This document shows, one piece after another, positions 1 to 8,686 of a stretch of 64,000 nt of DNA. Every line of letters starts with the position of its first letter. The first letter of the stretch is position 1. A program made the translations under genes and the position numbers. The stretch lies in assembly GCA_036265005.1 (NCBI GenBank), contig DATAPW010000082.1, positions 1 through 64,000 of the forward strand, read 5' to 3'. The notes under the pieces were generated by a model that saw nothing but the letters and a program-made list of their open reading frames with translations, was not told the DNA's origin and ran no database searches. The DNA is from JAMXLO01 sp036265005. Its GTDB lineage: Bacteria; Pseudomonadota; Alphaproteobacteria; Acetobacterales; Acetobacteraceae.

Positions 1-329
1 CGGAACACAACGATTTGGCCCAGTGATTGGGCCGCGCCGCAGAGCATCGAGGCGATGGTGAAGCCGAGGATGCAACCGACATAGAGAGGCTTGCGACCAT
101 AGCGGGCCGCCAGCCAGCCGACCGGTGCGGTCATGATCGCCGACGCGGTGATGTAGGAGGTCAGGACCCAGGTGATTTCGTCGAAGCTCGAGGAGAAGCT
201 GCCTTGCATGTAGGGCAGCGCCACGTTGGCAATGGTCTGGTCGAGCAATTGCAGCACCGTGGCGCCGATCGCGCACGCCGTGATCATCGCCCGATGGGGC
301 GTATCGTGGTGGACAGTTTCTCCCGGCAT
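1..329 (-). CDS. DHA2-family MFS multidrug exporter (EmrB/QacA type), N-terminal part
   Basis: This gene runs off the left edge; only about the first 109 residues are present. The reverse-strand translation begins MPGETVHHDTPHR and enters a first membrane helix carrying LLDQTIANVALPYMQGSF, the family's helix-1 signature (LDxTIVNVALP). A second helix, EITWVLTSYITASAIMTAP, and the loop GWLAARYGRKPLYVG, the MFS motif A region, follow. Known members are proton-driven 14-helix exporters that often work with an HlyD-type EmrA adaptor. The ATG is the first usable start after an in-frame stop and has AAGG about ten bases upstream. The family is clear; substrate and partners lie outside the window. 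Confidence 0.88.
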   Translation of the reverse strand, partial: MPGETVHHDTPHRAMITACAIGATVLQLLDQTIANVALPYMQGSFSSSFDEITWVLTSYITASAIMTAPVGWLAARYGRKPLYVGCILGFTIASMLCGAAQSLGQIVVF

Positions 330-1104
330 GTTGGCGGCCTTATCGTCATCCGCAACTTGAGCCGGGAGGATGCGGATAAGAGGAAGCCACCGTCAAACGG
401 GACGGCGGTCATGCGATGGTAAGCGGGCTTACCTAAGCGGCTTTACGACGCCCTGGCCGCGGCAAGGCCCCTACGGCACAGGGGATTTCGGTTGAGGTCG
501 TGGACCACGGCGTACGCTTGCTGATGCCAAGCTCTTGGGATTTGATCTTCCGCGGAGTTGGCGATAGCAAGTCAACTGGAGGCTAATTGGCGATTACGAA
601 TTTGCCGATCGTGAGGTCGTCGCCGAAGGCGCAGACTTGCGGGCTCAGGTGCTGACGCTTGCCGCAGTGCGTTCGGCCGCCTCCGCCAGGTGCCTCTTAC
701 CGCCAGACGATATTGGACACATTTGAGATCACGGTGCAGCCGCTTTGGTGTGGGTTCTGATGAATTCAGCCGGCGATTCCTATTGAAAACAGCCGGGGAT
801 TCGATGTTCCCAGCTGGTGTCGCAGCTGCGTCGATTACTTATAAAGCATCGTCCGCTTCAGAGCAGCGATCGAGGTCAGCGGAATGACTAGGATGAGCGC
901 ACACCGGCCGTCGACAGCTCGGGCATCCTACGCCGCCTTCCCACCCAGATCGGCGGAAGCCGAGGGGACCCCATGAATCTCCGCGGCCGATCCACTCCGG
1001 ACTTCCAAGCTGACCCGTCGCCCTGTGTGGCCATCGCTTGACCAGGACGTCCGGCCCGTTGGTAATCGATCGGGACCGCGGTTTCGCGGAGCAGGAGACA
1101 CACC
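330..1104. other. 775-base gap without a convincing gene
   Basis: Frames here give only short Arg/Ser-rich shadows on both strands. The left end holds the 5' region of the exporter gene. The only structure I see is a pair of short direct repeats at 768-802, listed separately. The final bases hold a good ribosome site (AGGAGA) for the next gene. Confidence 0.5.
768..802. repeat. Direct repeat pair, possible remnant of an IS21-type end
   Basis: AGCCGGCGATTC at 768 and AGCCGGGGATTC at 791 are 12-base direct repeats with one mismatch, 23 bases apart, with CTATTGAAAAC between them. Ends of IS21-family elements carry such spaced repeats, often with this kind of AGCCGG / TTGAAA wording. No istA or istB reading frame follows, so at most a solo end remains. 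Confidence 0.25.
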
Positions 1105-2238
1105 ATGCCGACCGTCCATCCGCAGGTCCAGAAGGCTCGCGATCTCATGCCCTTGATCGCAGCGGCCGCGGACGAAAACGACGAAATCCGGAAGCTCACC
1201 AAACCAGTGGTCAAAGCCCTGATCGATGGCGGGTTCTTCACCATGCTGAAGGCGAAATCCGTCGGCGGCATGGAGCTGAAACCCTCGATCTTTGCCCAAG
1301 TGACCGAGGCGATCGCCAGCGTGGATGGATCGACCGGGTGGGTGGTGTGCCAAAGCAACGGCTGCTCGACCACGAGCGCGTATCTCGATCCGAACATTGC
1401 CCAGGAGATTTTCGGGAGGCCGGACGGGATCGTCGCCTGGGGCCCGCCTGGTTCGCCATACGAGGCCACACCGGTCGAAGGCGGGTATCGCATCACCGGC
1501 AAATGGCGCTTCATGAGCGGCAGTCAGAACGCGACCTGGCTGGGTGCGCATCTACGGGTGGCGGACACCAAGGAAACGAAAACATTCCTGTATCCCAAGT
1601 CGAGCGCCACATTCCACGATATCTGGCACACTCTTGGACTGCGCGGCACGGCCAGCAACGAGTATTCCGTCGACAATCTGTTCATTCCGCACGAGCGCGC
1701 CATCTATCGCGACGATCCTCGCGACCGGCGGACCGACAGCCCGCTGTATCGTTTCACCAGCAACCAGCTCTATTCGATCGGGTTCGGCGGCGTCGCACTT
1801 GGTATCGCCCGGGGCACGATGGACGCGTTTTTGGCCCTGCCGCGAGAAAAGACGCGCCGTGGAGCGGGAAAACCGATGGTGGAGAACAACGTCGTCCAGT
1901 CGCATGTGGCGCAGTCCGAGGCGAGGTGGCGGTCCGCGCGCTATTTCCTGCACGCGGCGGCGGACGAGGCGTTGGAAACGATCGAGGAACAGGGCGCGAT
2001 GGAGACGGATCAGCGCACCCGCCTACGCCTCGCCTCCACCTGGGCCATTCAGTCGTCACGGGAGATCGTCAACACACTGTTTCACGACTGCGGCTCGATG
2101 GCGGTGTTCGAGGACAATCCGTTCGAGCGCCGGCTGCGCGACATCGACACGGTCGCGCAACAGGGCCAGGGGCGGATACTGCACTATGAGACGGTCGGTC
2201 AGGTCATGCTCGGCCTGTCGCCGGAGAACATCTTCTGA
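1105..2238 (+). CDS. Acyl-CoA dehydrogenase-fold flavin-dependent monooxygenase (HsaA/HpaH-like)
   Basis: This 377-residue protein has the acyl-CoA dehydrogenase fold: an N-terminal helical domain (residues 1-110), a central beta domain with WGPPGSP and GGYRITGKWRFMSG, and a C-terminal four-helix bundle. It lacks the catalytic Glu context of true acyl-CoA dehydrogenases. It resembles the two-component flavin hydroxylases (HsaA, 4-hydroxyphenylacetate hydroxylase C2 group), which use FMNH2 or FADH2 from a separate reductase to hydroxylate aromatic or related substrates. No reductase gene is visible nearby. The ATG is preceded by AGGAGA. An amidohydrolase follows 254 bases downstream on the same strand, suggesting a small catabolic unit. 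Family is fairly sure; substrate unknown. Confidence 0.8.
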   Translation: MPTVHPQVQKARDLMPLIAAAADENDEIRKLTKPVVKALIDGGFFTMLKAKSVGGMELKPSIFAQVTEAIASVDGSTGWVVCQSNGCSTTSAYLDPNIAQEIFGRPDGIVAWGPPGSPYEATPVEGGYRITGKWRFMSGSQNATWLGAHLRVADTKETKTFLYPKSSATFHDIWHTLGLRGTASNEYSVDNLFIPHERAIYRDDPRDRRTDSPLYRFTSNQLYSIGFGGVALGIARGTMDAFLALPREKTRRGAGKPMVENNVVQSHVAQSEARWRSARYFLHAAADEALETIEEQGAMETDQRTRLRLASTWAIQSSREIVNTLFHDCGSMAVFEDNPFERRLRDIDTVAQQGQGRILHYETVGQVMLGLSPENIF

Positions 2239-2492
2239 CGGTGCACCAGCCAGGCCGGTGACATGCGTCAATTCAGGTCGGCTGATTTCGTAACAAAATC
2301 ACGCCCGCACGTTCTCATTCGAGGCCTTCACCTCGGCGCGATCATTACCGGAACTCCCGGCTCATCTCCCATTCCGAGTGCGAGACGGAGGTCTTTGTGC
2401 GCGAGGTCCGCCCGGAACGCCGCTGCCGCCGCTCACTCTGGGCAATCCGGTTGCGATATCGGACAATGGGTCGAACAGACAGGAGGACCGCC

Positions 2493-3320
2493 ATGCCGGT
2501 CATCGACGTTCAGGTCCATCCCTTCGATCGAAATCATCCAGGCCGGCCGTGGGTCGGTCCCTCGCACGGACTGTCCTCTGCTACGGGCGAGGAAATGGTC
2601 GCCGCCATGAACAGTGTCGGCGTCGACGGCGCGATCATGGTGTCGTCGTTCAGCGCCTATGAGTACGATCCGAGTTACGCGCTCGAGGTTTACCACACCT
2701 ATCCGGACAAATTCCGGGTCGTGACGCCGGTCGACGCGACCGATCCGGCGATCGACGATGTGGTGGCGAAATGGGCGGGGACGGAAGGCGCGCGCGGAAT
2801 TCGCATCCGCATGCGTGACGGCCTGCCGATGGATGCCGACCATCCCGGCCTGAACCGCGCTTTCGCCGCCGCAGGCAAACATGGTTTGCCTGTCAATTTG
2901 CTCTGCTGGGGCATCCTGGACAAAGGGCTGCCCCATATCCAGCGACACCCCGACACGGTTATCGTGATCGACCATCTCGGCCTGCTGCAACCCGCGCGGC
3001 CACCAGTTCCGGCCGACGTCTGGGCCGATTTGCCGAAGCTGCTCGCTCTGGCGCAATACGCGAACGTCAGGGTGAAGATCAGCGGCGCCTGCACGATGTC
3101 GCACCTTCAGTTTCCGTACGACGACATCTGGGATCCGGTCCTGCGGATCATCGATGCGTTCGGACTGGATCGTTGCATGTGGGGCACCGATTGGACGCGG
3201 GCGATCGGCATGCTGACCTATGAGCAAGGCGTTGCGCCGTTCCGCGACACCAAACGCCTGTCTGAAAGCGACAAGGCGACGCTCATGGGCGGAACGTTGC
3301 AGAGAGTCTACAAGTGGTAA
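2493..3320 (+). CDS. Amidohydrolase-2 family TIM-barrel metal-dependent hydrolase
   Basis: A 275-residue protein of the amidohydrolase 2 family, which includes ACMSD-type decarboxylases and lactonases. The first metal motif, normally DxHxH, reads DVQVH, so its first His is replaced by Gln. The later conserved His is seen in VIDHLGLL and the final Asp in MWGTDWTRA near the C-terminus. The frame stays open further upstream, but the ATG used here has a near-perfect AGGAGGA six bases before it and starts exactly at the conserved MPVIDVQVHPF. It probably acts in the same pathway as the preceding flavin hydroxylase, for example hydrolysing or decarboxylating a ring-derived product; that link is inference. 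Confidence 0.82.
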   Translation: MPVIDVQVHPFDRNHPGRPWVGPSHGLSSATGEEMVAAMNSVGVDGAIMVSSFSAYEYDPSYALEVYHTYPDKFRVVTPVDATDPAIDDVVAKWAGTEGARGIRIRMRDGLPMDADHPGLNRAFAAAGKHGLPVNLLCWGILDKGLPHIQRHPDTVIVIDHLGLLQPARPPVPADVWADLPKLLALAQYANVRVKISGACTMSHLQFPYDDIWDPVLRIIDAFGLDRCMWGTDWTRAIGMLTYEQGVAPFRDTKRLSESDKATLMGGTLQRVYKW

Positions 3321-3639
3321 TGCGACGGCGACAATCCAGCCACCTCACATGCTGAAGGGTAACGCAGCGAAACGCAGGCGACGAATTCGTTAGCAATCAG
3401 TGACCGCGCAGTTTCGGCGAGTTCTCTCAGACGCAAGCGAACGCCCCCAGGGGTGACAGCACGCTTACAGCCAGGGGCCCAACATCCGGCTCCCCACAGA
3501 ATGTTGGATCCCGGTTGCTATCGCTGCTCCGGTCGCCGCCGGTCTGAACTTTCTCCGCCAGTGCTCCGGACGACCGTAATCGCGCCGGACCGGACGCAAA
3601 CCGACAGGCGCCGTCGCTGACGGAGTCGCCCGGCGACCG
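3321..3639. other. 319-base intergenic region
   Basis: This region lies between the converging amidohydrolase and cNMP-binding protein genes. I see no open frame with family resemblance, no strong hairpin followed by a T-run, and no repeat. Confidence 0.5.
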
Positions 3640-4323
3640 TCAGACCGCTACCTCAGCCTTGCGTTTTCCCAACTCCTGTTCCAGCAGCCGGACCCGATCG
3701 AACAGCCGTGCCGCCCCCAGCTGCATGAAATAGAAGCCGAAATCGGGATTCTGGAAGAACAGCTCATGCACCTGTTCGTAGCGGATTGCCAGCACATTGG
3801 CCTGGTCCACACATTCCAGTGACTGCGTGCGGCGACCGTCTGGCGCCAGCAGACCGAGCTCGCCAAAGAAGTCACCTGGCACCAGATGGATCCCCAACTC
3901 GGGGATACGAAACCGCCCGGATACGATGTAGTACAGCGTGTCAGCGATGTCTCCCTTGCGGAACAGAAACTGACCCGGAGTGCAACGGCGGCGGATCATG
4001 TAGCGCTTAAGCCAGTCCATCGCGCGATCGCCGCGCGCCGCACTGCGCACGCGGCGGACCAGCTTCATCATCTGCACCAGCCGCACGATGTTCAGCGGCA
4101 GCAGGGCAATGTTCAGCACCAAGGTCGGATACTGGGCGTCCAAACAGGCATAGACGATGATGCAGACATTGCTGGCCGCGCTCAGTGCTCGCAACGGGAT
4201 CATGGTGCGGACGAAGAACGAAGCAACGATGAGCACAGCGCCGAGATATCCGGGCGCCATGCGCCAGGATAAAGCGCTCGGGTCGTAGTGGACCTCTGCC
4301 CAATGGGCCAGCCAATTTATCAT
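3640..4323 (-). CDS. Membrane protein with cyclic-nucleotide-binding domain (Popeye-like layout)
   Basis: The 227-residue protein begins with about three closely spaced hydrophobic segments (roughly residues 25-90, including YLGAVLIVASFFV and LVLNIALLPLNIV). A cyclic-nucleotide-binding domain follows at about 110-220. The phosphate-binding cassette is readable as FFGELGLLAPDGRRTQS, with the conserved Glu and an Arg pair in the expected places. Three short helices followed by a cNMP domain is the arrangement of Popeye-domain proteins; bacterial relatives are poorly studied. It lies downstream of a class III nucleotide cyclase gene on the same strand (5142-8348), with a pseudogene between, so it may sense that enzyme's product at the membrane (inference). 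Confidence 0.85.
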   Translation of the reverse strand: MINWLAHWAEVHYDPSALSWRMAPGYLGAVLIVASFFVRTMIPLRALSAASNVCIIVYACLDAQYPTLVLNIALLPLNIVRLVQMMKLVRRVRSAARGDRAMDWLKRYMIRRRCTPGQFLFRKGDIADTLYYIVSGRFRIPELGIHLVPGDFFGELGLLAPDGRRTQSLECVDQANVLAIRYEQVHELFFQNPDFGFYFMQLGAARLFDRVRLLEQELGKRKAEVAV

Positions 4324-4709
4324 TGTCCCCTCGCTCGCGTCCGACCCTTGGCAAGGGCCCAGCCGCTATTGCGTGCCAGAACCATTCCTTCACTGTAGCA
4401 GTCTCGGGTGTCTCCGAGCCGGTGTTCAAGGTGAATACCGCGCTCTGGCCGCCGATAGAGCAAGGCGTCGACGCTCACGGCGATGATAGCCGAACGGCCG
4501 GACGAGCAGCCACCGCCAGACATGCTGCTGAAAGGCGAGCCAAGCGACGCAAGGCGGCTGGCATGATCTTGGTTTGCTGACTGCTGGGGGCCAATGCCTG
4601 TGTGCGCCCTTTTCCTTGACGGCTGCCGGGTCGAACATCCCTGGCTCGGCAAGTCGCCGGCAAATGAAACGGAAAAGCCCGCGCCTCCCCTGTCCAGTCC
4701 GGTAATGCC
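4324..4709. other. 386-base region without a recognisable gene
   Basis: Several overlapping reverse-strand frames of 85-110 codons exist, but none shows a domain, signal peptide or good ribosome site. It may be decayed coding sequence, since a clear pseudogene starts immediately beside it. Confidence 0.45.
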
Positions 4710-5000
4710 TCATGCGTCGCGATAGGTGTCCCAGCCGCTGAGCGTTACCCGTAGGTCATTGACCACCGTCGCCACGACAGGGCGCGTTACCAGCGGCTCA
4801 TAAAATATGCGCGACGCATCGGTGTGCTTGGTGCGGACGGCAAAGTGCGGATTGAGCAGCGTCGGGCCCCGCCACCAGAGCAGCTTCAGCACGCCGCCGC
4901 GGCTTGTAGACGAACCGCTCAACCACGACCGTGACGCCGGAATAGGCCAGCATCCCCTTCGCACCTCCGCGATCAACCGACGCAGGTCGCACTCGTCCAT
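4710..5000 (-). pseudogene. Truncated peptide ABC transporter solute-binding protein
   Basis: An intact start survives: AAGGAG, then ATG and MDECDLRRLIAEVRRG, typical of the leader of family-5 (DppA/OppA-like) binding proteins. The normal Tat or Sec signal region is scrambled or deleted. The text then resumes the mature N-terminus: LKLLWWRGPTLLNPHF and SRIFYEPLV. After that, family resemblance ends and the frame terminates at about 96 codons, against 500-600 for an intact protein. No permease or ATPase genes are adjacent. It is best read as a decayed remnant of a dipeptide/oligopeptide importer. Confidence 0.68.
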
Positions 5001-5141
5001 TGCGCTCCTTCCCCTCGTTCCGCGCATGTTGCGGCGGGATGCGAGGTGCGTCCGAAACTGAACCGCAACCTGGCGCAAGGATTTCGCCGACTTCCCTCTC
5101 ATCTGGGATTTCCCCCGACGAACCGCCAATGCAGGAGGCGG

Positions 5142-8100
5142 TTAGCCTAAAGTTTCAAGCAGACGGCTCCCGCGTCGCAGATCGGGCGCATCGAATCCTT
5201 CGCTGAACCAGCCGTGAATCGGCGCAAGCAGTTCGCGTGCCTTGTCCGGCTGGCCTTGGTCGCGCAGCAGCTCGGCCAGATCGATGGCGCCGCGCAGCGA
5301 CCACAGATGACTGCCCTGCTCGCGCGATAGCTCGATCGCACGGTGCAGCAGGGTGGCCTTCTCGGCTGGGTCATCGTTGAGCAATGCGGCTTCCAGGCGG
5401 ATGATCTCGGGCTGGCACCAGCGTTCGCCGGTCTGGTCCCCGAGTTCCTTGGCACGCAGCAGCAATCTTCGGGCGTCGGCGAGATTGCCGCGCGTGGCGC
5501 CCAACTCTGCCGCTGCGGCCATCAGGAAGGGAAGCAGCGCCCAGGTCCGCGTTTCGTCGAGCTGATCGAGCGAGCGCTGCAGACGCTCCCACAGGGACGC
5601 ATCGTCGCTTTCGTGCAGCAATGCCCAACTCTGGAACAGATGCCCTTCGGGGCCACCGAGGAATGTCTCGTAGTCGGTAGAGACCTCCAGCAACCGGGCG
5701 GACAACAGCCTCACCTGTTCGACATCACGTCGCAGCATCGCGTCGACGCAGCCGCGCCGCAGAGCGAATACCACGCTGATTGCATGTTGCAGGTGTTCGG
5801 CGTGGCGGAGCCCGCGGCGGCCTGACGCCTCGCCCTGCGCCGGATATCCCATCAATGTCAGACAGATCGCCAGGAACGAGCAGCCGGCGACGAACGGGTC
5901 GCGAGCGGTTTCCGAAGCCAGATCGCTGTCCTTGTCCGCTTCGTACAAGGCCAGCAGATGCTCGTACGCTGCGCGCGCATCAGCCAACCGACCCAGCAAC
6001 AGATAGGCGCTGCCGGCAACGCGTTCGCCGACGAGGATCGCCGCGCGTCGGCCGGTGCGATGGCCAAGGTCGAGAATCTCTTGCGCATATCTGATCACAG
6101 CCGCCGGTTCAGCGTGGCTGAAATGGTACACCTGTAATCCGTACAGCACCGACAGCAACAGGTCCGTATCGCCAACTTCCAGGCACAGTTCGCGCGCACG
6201 CACGAAGGCCGCGTGACCCTGCTCGCTAGCCGAGCCGACCTGATCGATCAGGCCGCGCCCCAGCGCAACCTGCAGCGCCAGCTCCTGCCGGCGCGTCTCG
6301 CGTGAGTCGGGCAGGCCGTTCAGCAGACCAATGCCGCGCCGCAGGTGGCTGACCATCTCGGTCAGCGCGCAGCGCGCCATCGCACGTTCCGCCGCCTTGA
6401 GGTGGTAGTCGATGGCGCGGTCGGTGATTGCCGCCTCGGCGAAATGATAGGCGAGAAGTTCCGGCTCGACCAGGCCGCCTTCATCGCGTTCGAGTCCGAG
6501 TGCGACCTGGTGGTGCAACTCGCGGCGGCGGTCGCGCAGCAGCGAGCTGTAGGCCGCATCCTGCACCAGCGCGTGGCGGAAGCTGTAGATCAGCCTCGGC
6601 GGGTGTCCCTGTTCCACGATCAGGTCGGCTGCCACCAGTGCCCGCAGACTGCCGTGCAGCCTGTCCACGGTGATCGGGAACACCGATCGGAATAACTCGA
6701 ACGAGAACTCGCGCCCGATCACCGCGCCCATCTGCGCCACTTCCTTGCCGCCCGCGAGCCGGTCGAGCCGCGCCATCAGCGATGCGTGTAGCGAACTGGG
6801 AACCACCACAGGCGAGCGCCGTCCTGGCACGACATCATTGCTGCCGGCGCCGGCCGCTCCCATCTCCAGCACGCTTTTGGTCAGCTCTTCGACAAACAAC
6901 GGCACGCCGTCGGCATGAGCGATGATCTGATTGCGCACAGCTTCGGACAGACGAGACGCGTCGGCCACACCATCGATCAAGGCATTGGCCTGGCGGCGAT
7001 CGAACCGACCCAGAGGTTGCTCGGACACTGCCGGGTGATCGATCCAGGCGACCTGCACGCCAGGCCGCGAGGTGACCACCAGCAGCAAACGCATGCGCCC
7101 GATCTGCTCCACGATGCGGGCCAGCAGTTCCAGCGTGGTGGGATCCGCCCAGTGCAGGTCCTCGACCACCGCAAGCACCGGGCTTGCGTCAGTCAGCCTT
7201 TCGAGCTGTCGCAGAATCGCAGCGAAGGTGCGCTCCTTGCGTCGCTGCGGAGTGAGGTCTGCAAGCTTTGCCTCGGCGGGAGCCGGCAGCGAAAGCAGGT
7301 CTGCGATCAGCGCGAACTCTTCGGCCGAAGCCCCTGGCGGCAGCAATGCCGCGAGCTTGTGCAGTTTCGCTGTGGCATCGTCTTCCCGTTCGAAGCCGGC
7401 GGCGCGGGCGAGCTGGCCGATCACCGGATGCAGCAACGTGTCCTGGTGATGCGGTGAACACAGGTAACGCCGCCTGATGTGCGGCTCCGAGCGGAGGTGG
7501 TTTTCCAGCGCTGCAGCGAGGCGTGACTTGCCGATGCCGGCCTCGCCACTGAGCATCACAATGCGGCCTGCGCCCCGCTGCGCGTCGCGCCAGCGGTGCA
7601 GCAGCAATGCGAGTTCATCTGTGCGACCGAACAGCGGCGCGGCGCCACCGGCGCGCAGCGCCTCGAAGCGGCTGTCGATCGAGCTCTCGCGCAGCACACG
7701 ACAGACGCGGACGGGCTGTTCGTAGCCCTTGATTGTCCGGGTGCCGATGTCGCTATAGTCGAAGAGCCCGCCGATAAGGCGCCGCGTGCTCTCGTCAATC
7801 AACACCGTACCTGGTTCGGCAAGCGACTGCAGGCGTGATGCGAGATTGGGCGCATCGCCGACCACGGCCCTTTCAAGCGACTCGCCAGCGCTGATCAGGT
7901 GGCCGACGATAACCATACCCGTTGCGATGCCGATTCTCGCGCAGAGCGTCGGCGGGGGTCCTGCGATGGTGTCCAGGCGAGGAACCGCCTCGACGATGGC
8001 GATACCTGCGCGCACCGCGCGCTCGGCGTCGTCCTCGTTGGCAGCAGGATAGCCGAAATAGGTCAGCACGCCGTCGCCCATGTAGCGGGCGACGAACCCA

Positions 8101-8348
8101 CCCAGCCGCGTGACATTCTCGGCGACGCAGCGATGATATGTCTCGACCACATCGCGAAAGTCCTCGGGGTCAAGCCGTGCCCCGATCGCGGTCGAACCGA
8201 CCATGTCGCAGAACATGACAGTGAGCTGGCGGCGTTCTCCGGGGGGAGCAGGTGTAAACCCGCCGCCCCGGGACTCTAGCGCAGTGCCGCACTCGCCACA
8301 AAATTTTTGGCCTACCGGTGCCGGCGTGCCGCACCGCGGACAGTTCAT
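5142..8348 (-). CDS. Class III adenylate/guanylate cyclase fused to AAA ATPase and TPR array
   Basis: A 1068-residue regulator. It starts with a zinc ribbon, CPRCG...CGECG (residues 1-22). The class III cyclase domain (about 35-215) has metal Asp in FCDMVGST and MGDG, and the transition-state Asn and Arg in PNLASR, so catalysis looks possible. An STAND/AAA ATPase follows with P-loop GEAGIGKSRL near 270 and Walker B VLAVVEDLHWAD near 395. The C-terminal 500 residues are TPR-like helices. Start choice: an in-frame GTG/ATG lies 18 codons upstream, but the ATG used begins the zinc ribbon and follows GGGGAA. Such proteins are thought to couple ligand or partner sensing to cNMP synthesis; the input is unknown. 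A paralogue lies at 22776-26123. Confidence 0.9.
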   Translation of the reverse strand: MNCPRCGTPAPVGQKFCGECGTALESRGGGFTPAPPGERRQLTVMFCDMVGSTAIGARLDPEDFRDVVETYHRCVAENVTRLGGFVARYMGDGVLTYFGYPAANEDDAERAVRAGIAIVEAVPRLDTIAGPPPTLCARIGIATGMVIVGHLISAGESLERAVVGDAPNLASRLQSLAEPGTVLIDESTRRLIGGLFDYSDIGTRTIKGYEQPVRVCRVLRESSIDSRFEALRAGGAAPLFGRTDELALLLHRWRDAQRGAGRIVMLSGEAGIGKSRLAAALENHLRSEPHIRRRYLCSPHHQDTLLHPVIGQLARAAGFEREDDATAKLHKLAALLPPGASAEEFALIADLLSLPAPAEAKLADLTPQRRKERTFAAILRQLERLTDASPVLAVVEDLHWADPTTLELLARIVEQIGRMRLLLVVTSRPGVQVAWIDHPAVSEQPLGRFDRRQANALIDGVADASRLSEAVRNQIIAHADGVPLFVEELTKSVLEMGAAGAGSNDVVPGRRSPVVVPSSLHASLMARLDRLAGGKEVAQMGAVIGREFSFELFRSVFPITVDRLHGSLRALVAADLIVEQGHPPRLIYSFRHALVQDAAYSSLLRDRRRELHHQVALGLERDEGGLVEPELLAYHFAEAAITDRAIDYHLKAAERAMARCALTEMVSHLRRGIGLLNGLPDSRETRRQELALQVALGRGLIDQVGSASEQGHAAFVRARELCLEVGDTDLLLSVLYGLQVYHFSHAEPAAVIRYAQEILDLGHRTGRRAAILVGERVAGSAYLLLGRLADARAAYEHLLALYEADKDSDLASETARDPFVAGCSFLAICLTLMGYPAQGEASGRRGLRHAEHLQHAISVVFALRRGCVDAMLRRDVEQVRLLSARLLEVSTDYETFLGGPEGHLFQSWALLHESDDASLWERLQRSLDQLDETRTWALLPFLMAAAAELGATRGNLADARRLLLRAKELGDQTGERWCQPEIIRLEAALLNDDPAEKATLLHRAIELSREQGSHLWSLRGAIDLAELLRDQGQPDKARELLAPIHGWFSEGFDAPDLRRGSRLLETLG

Positions 8349-8504
8349 ACCGTTCCCCAACCGTCTTCGTGCAACGCAAACATGGATTAGCCTTGCCCGC
8401 AACCGATGCGAGGGCCAAATAGCGAAAGCTTGTCGCCGTCGGGATCCGGTACACTACGGTGGCCGATCCTGCAATGATCACGTTACACGATAGCGGAGGG
8501 GAAG

Positions 8505-8675
8505 ATGAACGCAGAAGTGCAGAAGGTGCCGCCGAGCTTCAAGGTGGTGAAGTGGGGAGTCCCCGCCGGCAAACTGGACCAGCTTGCCGAGTTGCTTGGT
8601 CTCAACGCCACCCAGAAGGCGGCGTTGAAGGGCGGAGGCGACGTCGTCGTCGCGCAGGATCCGCAAAAGTCCTGA
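8505..8675 (+). CDS. Small 56-residue protein upstream of a P-loop protein
   Basis: A short gene with an excellent ribosome site (GGAGGGG, six bases before ATG). The product begins MNAEVQKVPPSFKVVKWG and ends GDVVVAQDPQKS. It has no Cys, no signal peptide and no membrane helix; a central segment, GKLDQLAELLGLNATQKA, could be amphipathic helix. It stops 11 bases before the P-loop gene, so the two are almost certainly co-transcribed. Possible roles are a small partner subunit, a substrate or a modified-peptide precursor; nothing in the sequence decides between these. I do not recognise a family. Confidence 0.68.
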   Translation: MNAEVQKVPPSFKVVKWGVPAGKLDQLAELLGLNATQKAALKGGGDVVVAQDPQKS

Positions 8676-8686
8676 GATCGGCTTCG

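Noticed and set aside
690..887. Forward frame with RRFLLKTAG, like a Tat signal
   Set aside because: No following domain, poor ribosome site, and it spans the suspected IS-end repeats; the motif is probably chance.
1038..2189. Long forward frame of 383 codons over the flavin hydroxylase gene
   Set aside because: Arg/His/Gly-rich shadow in another frame of a well-supported gene.
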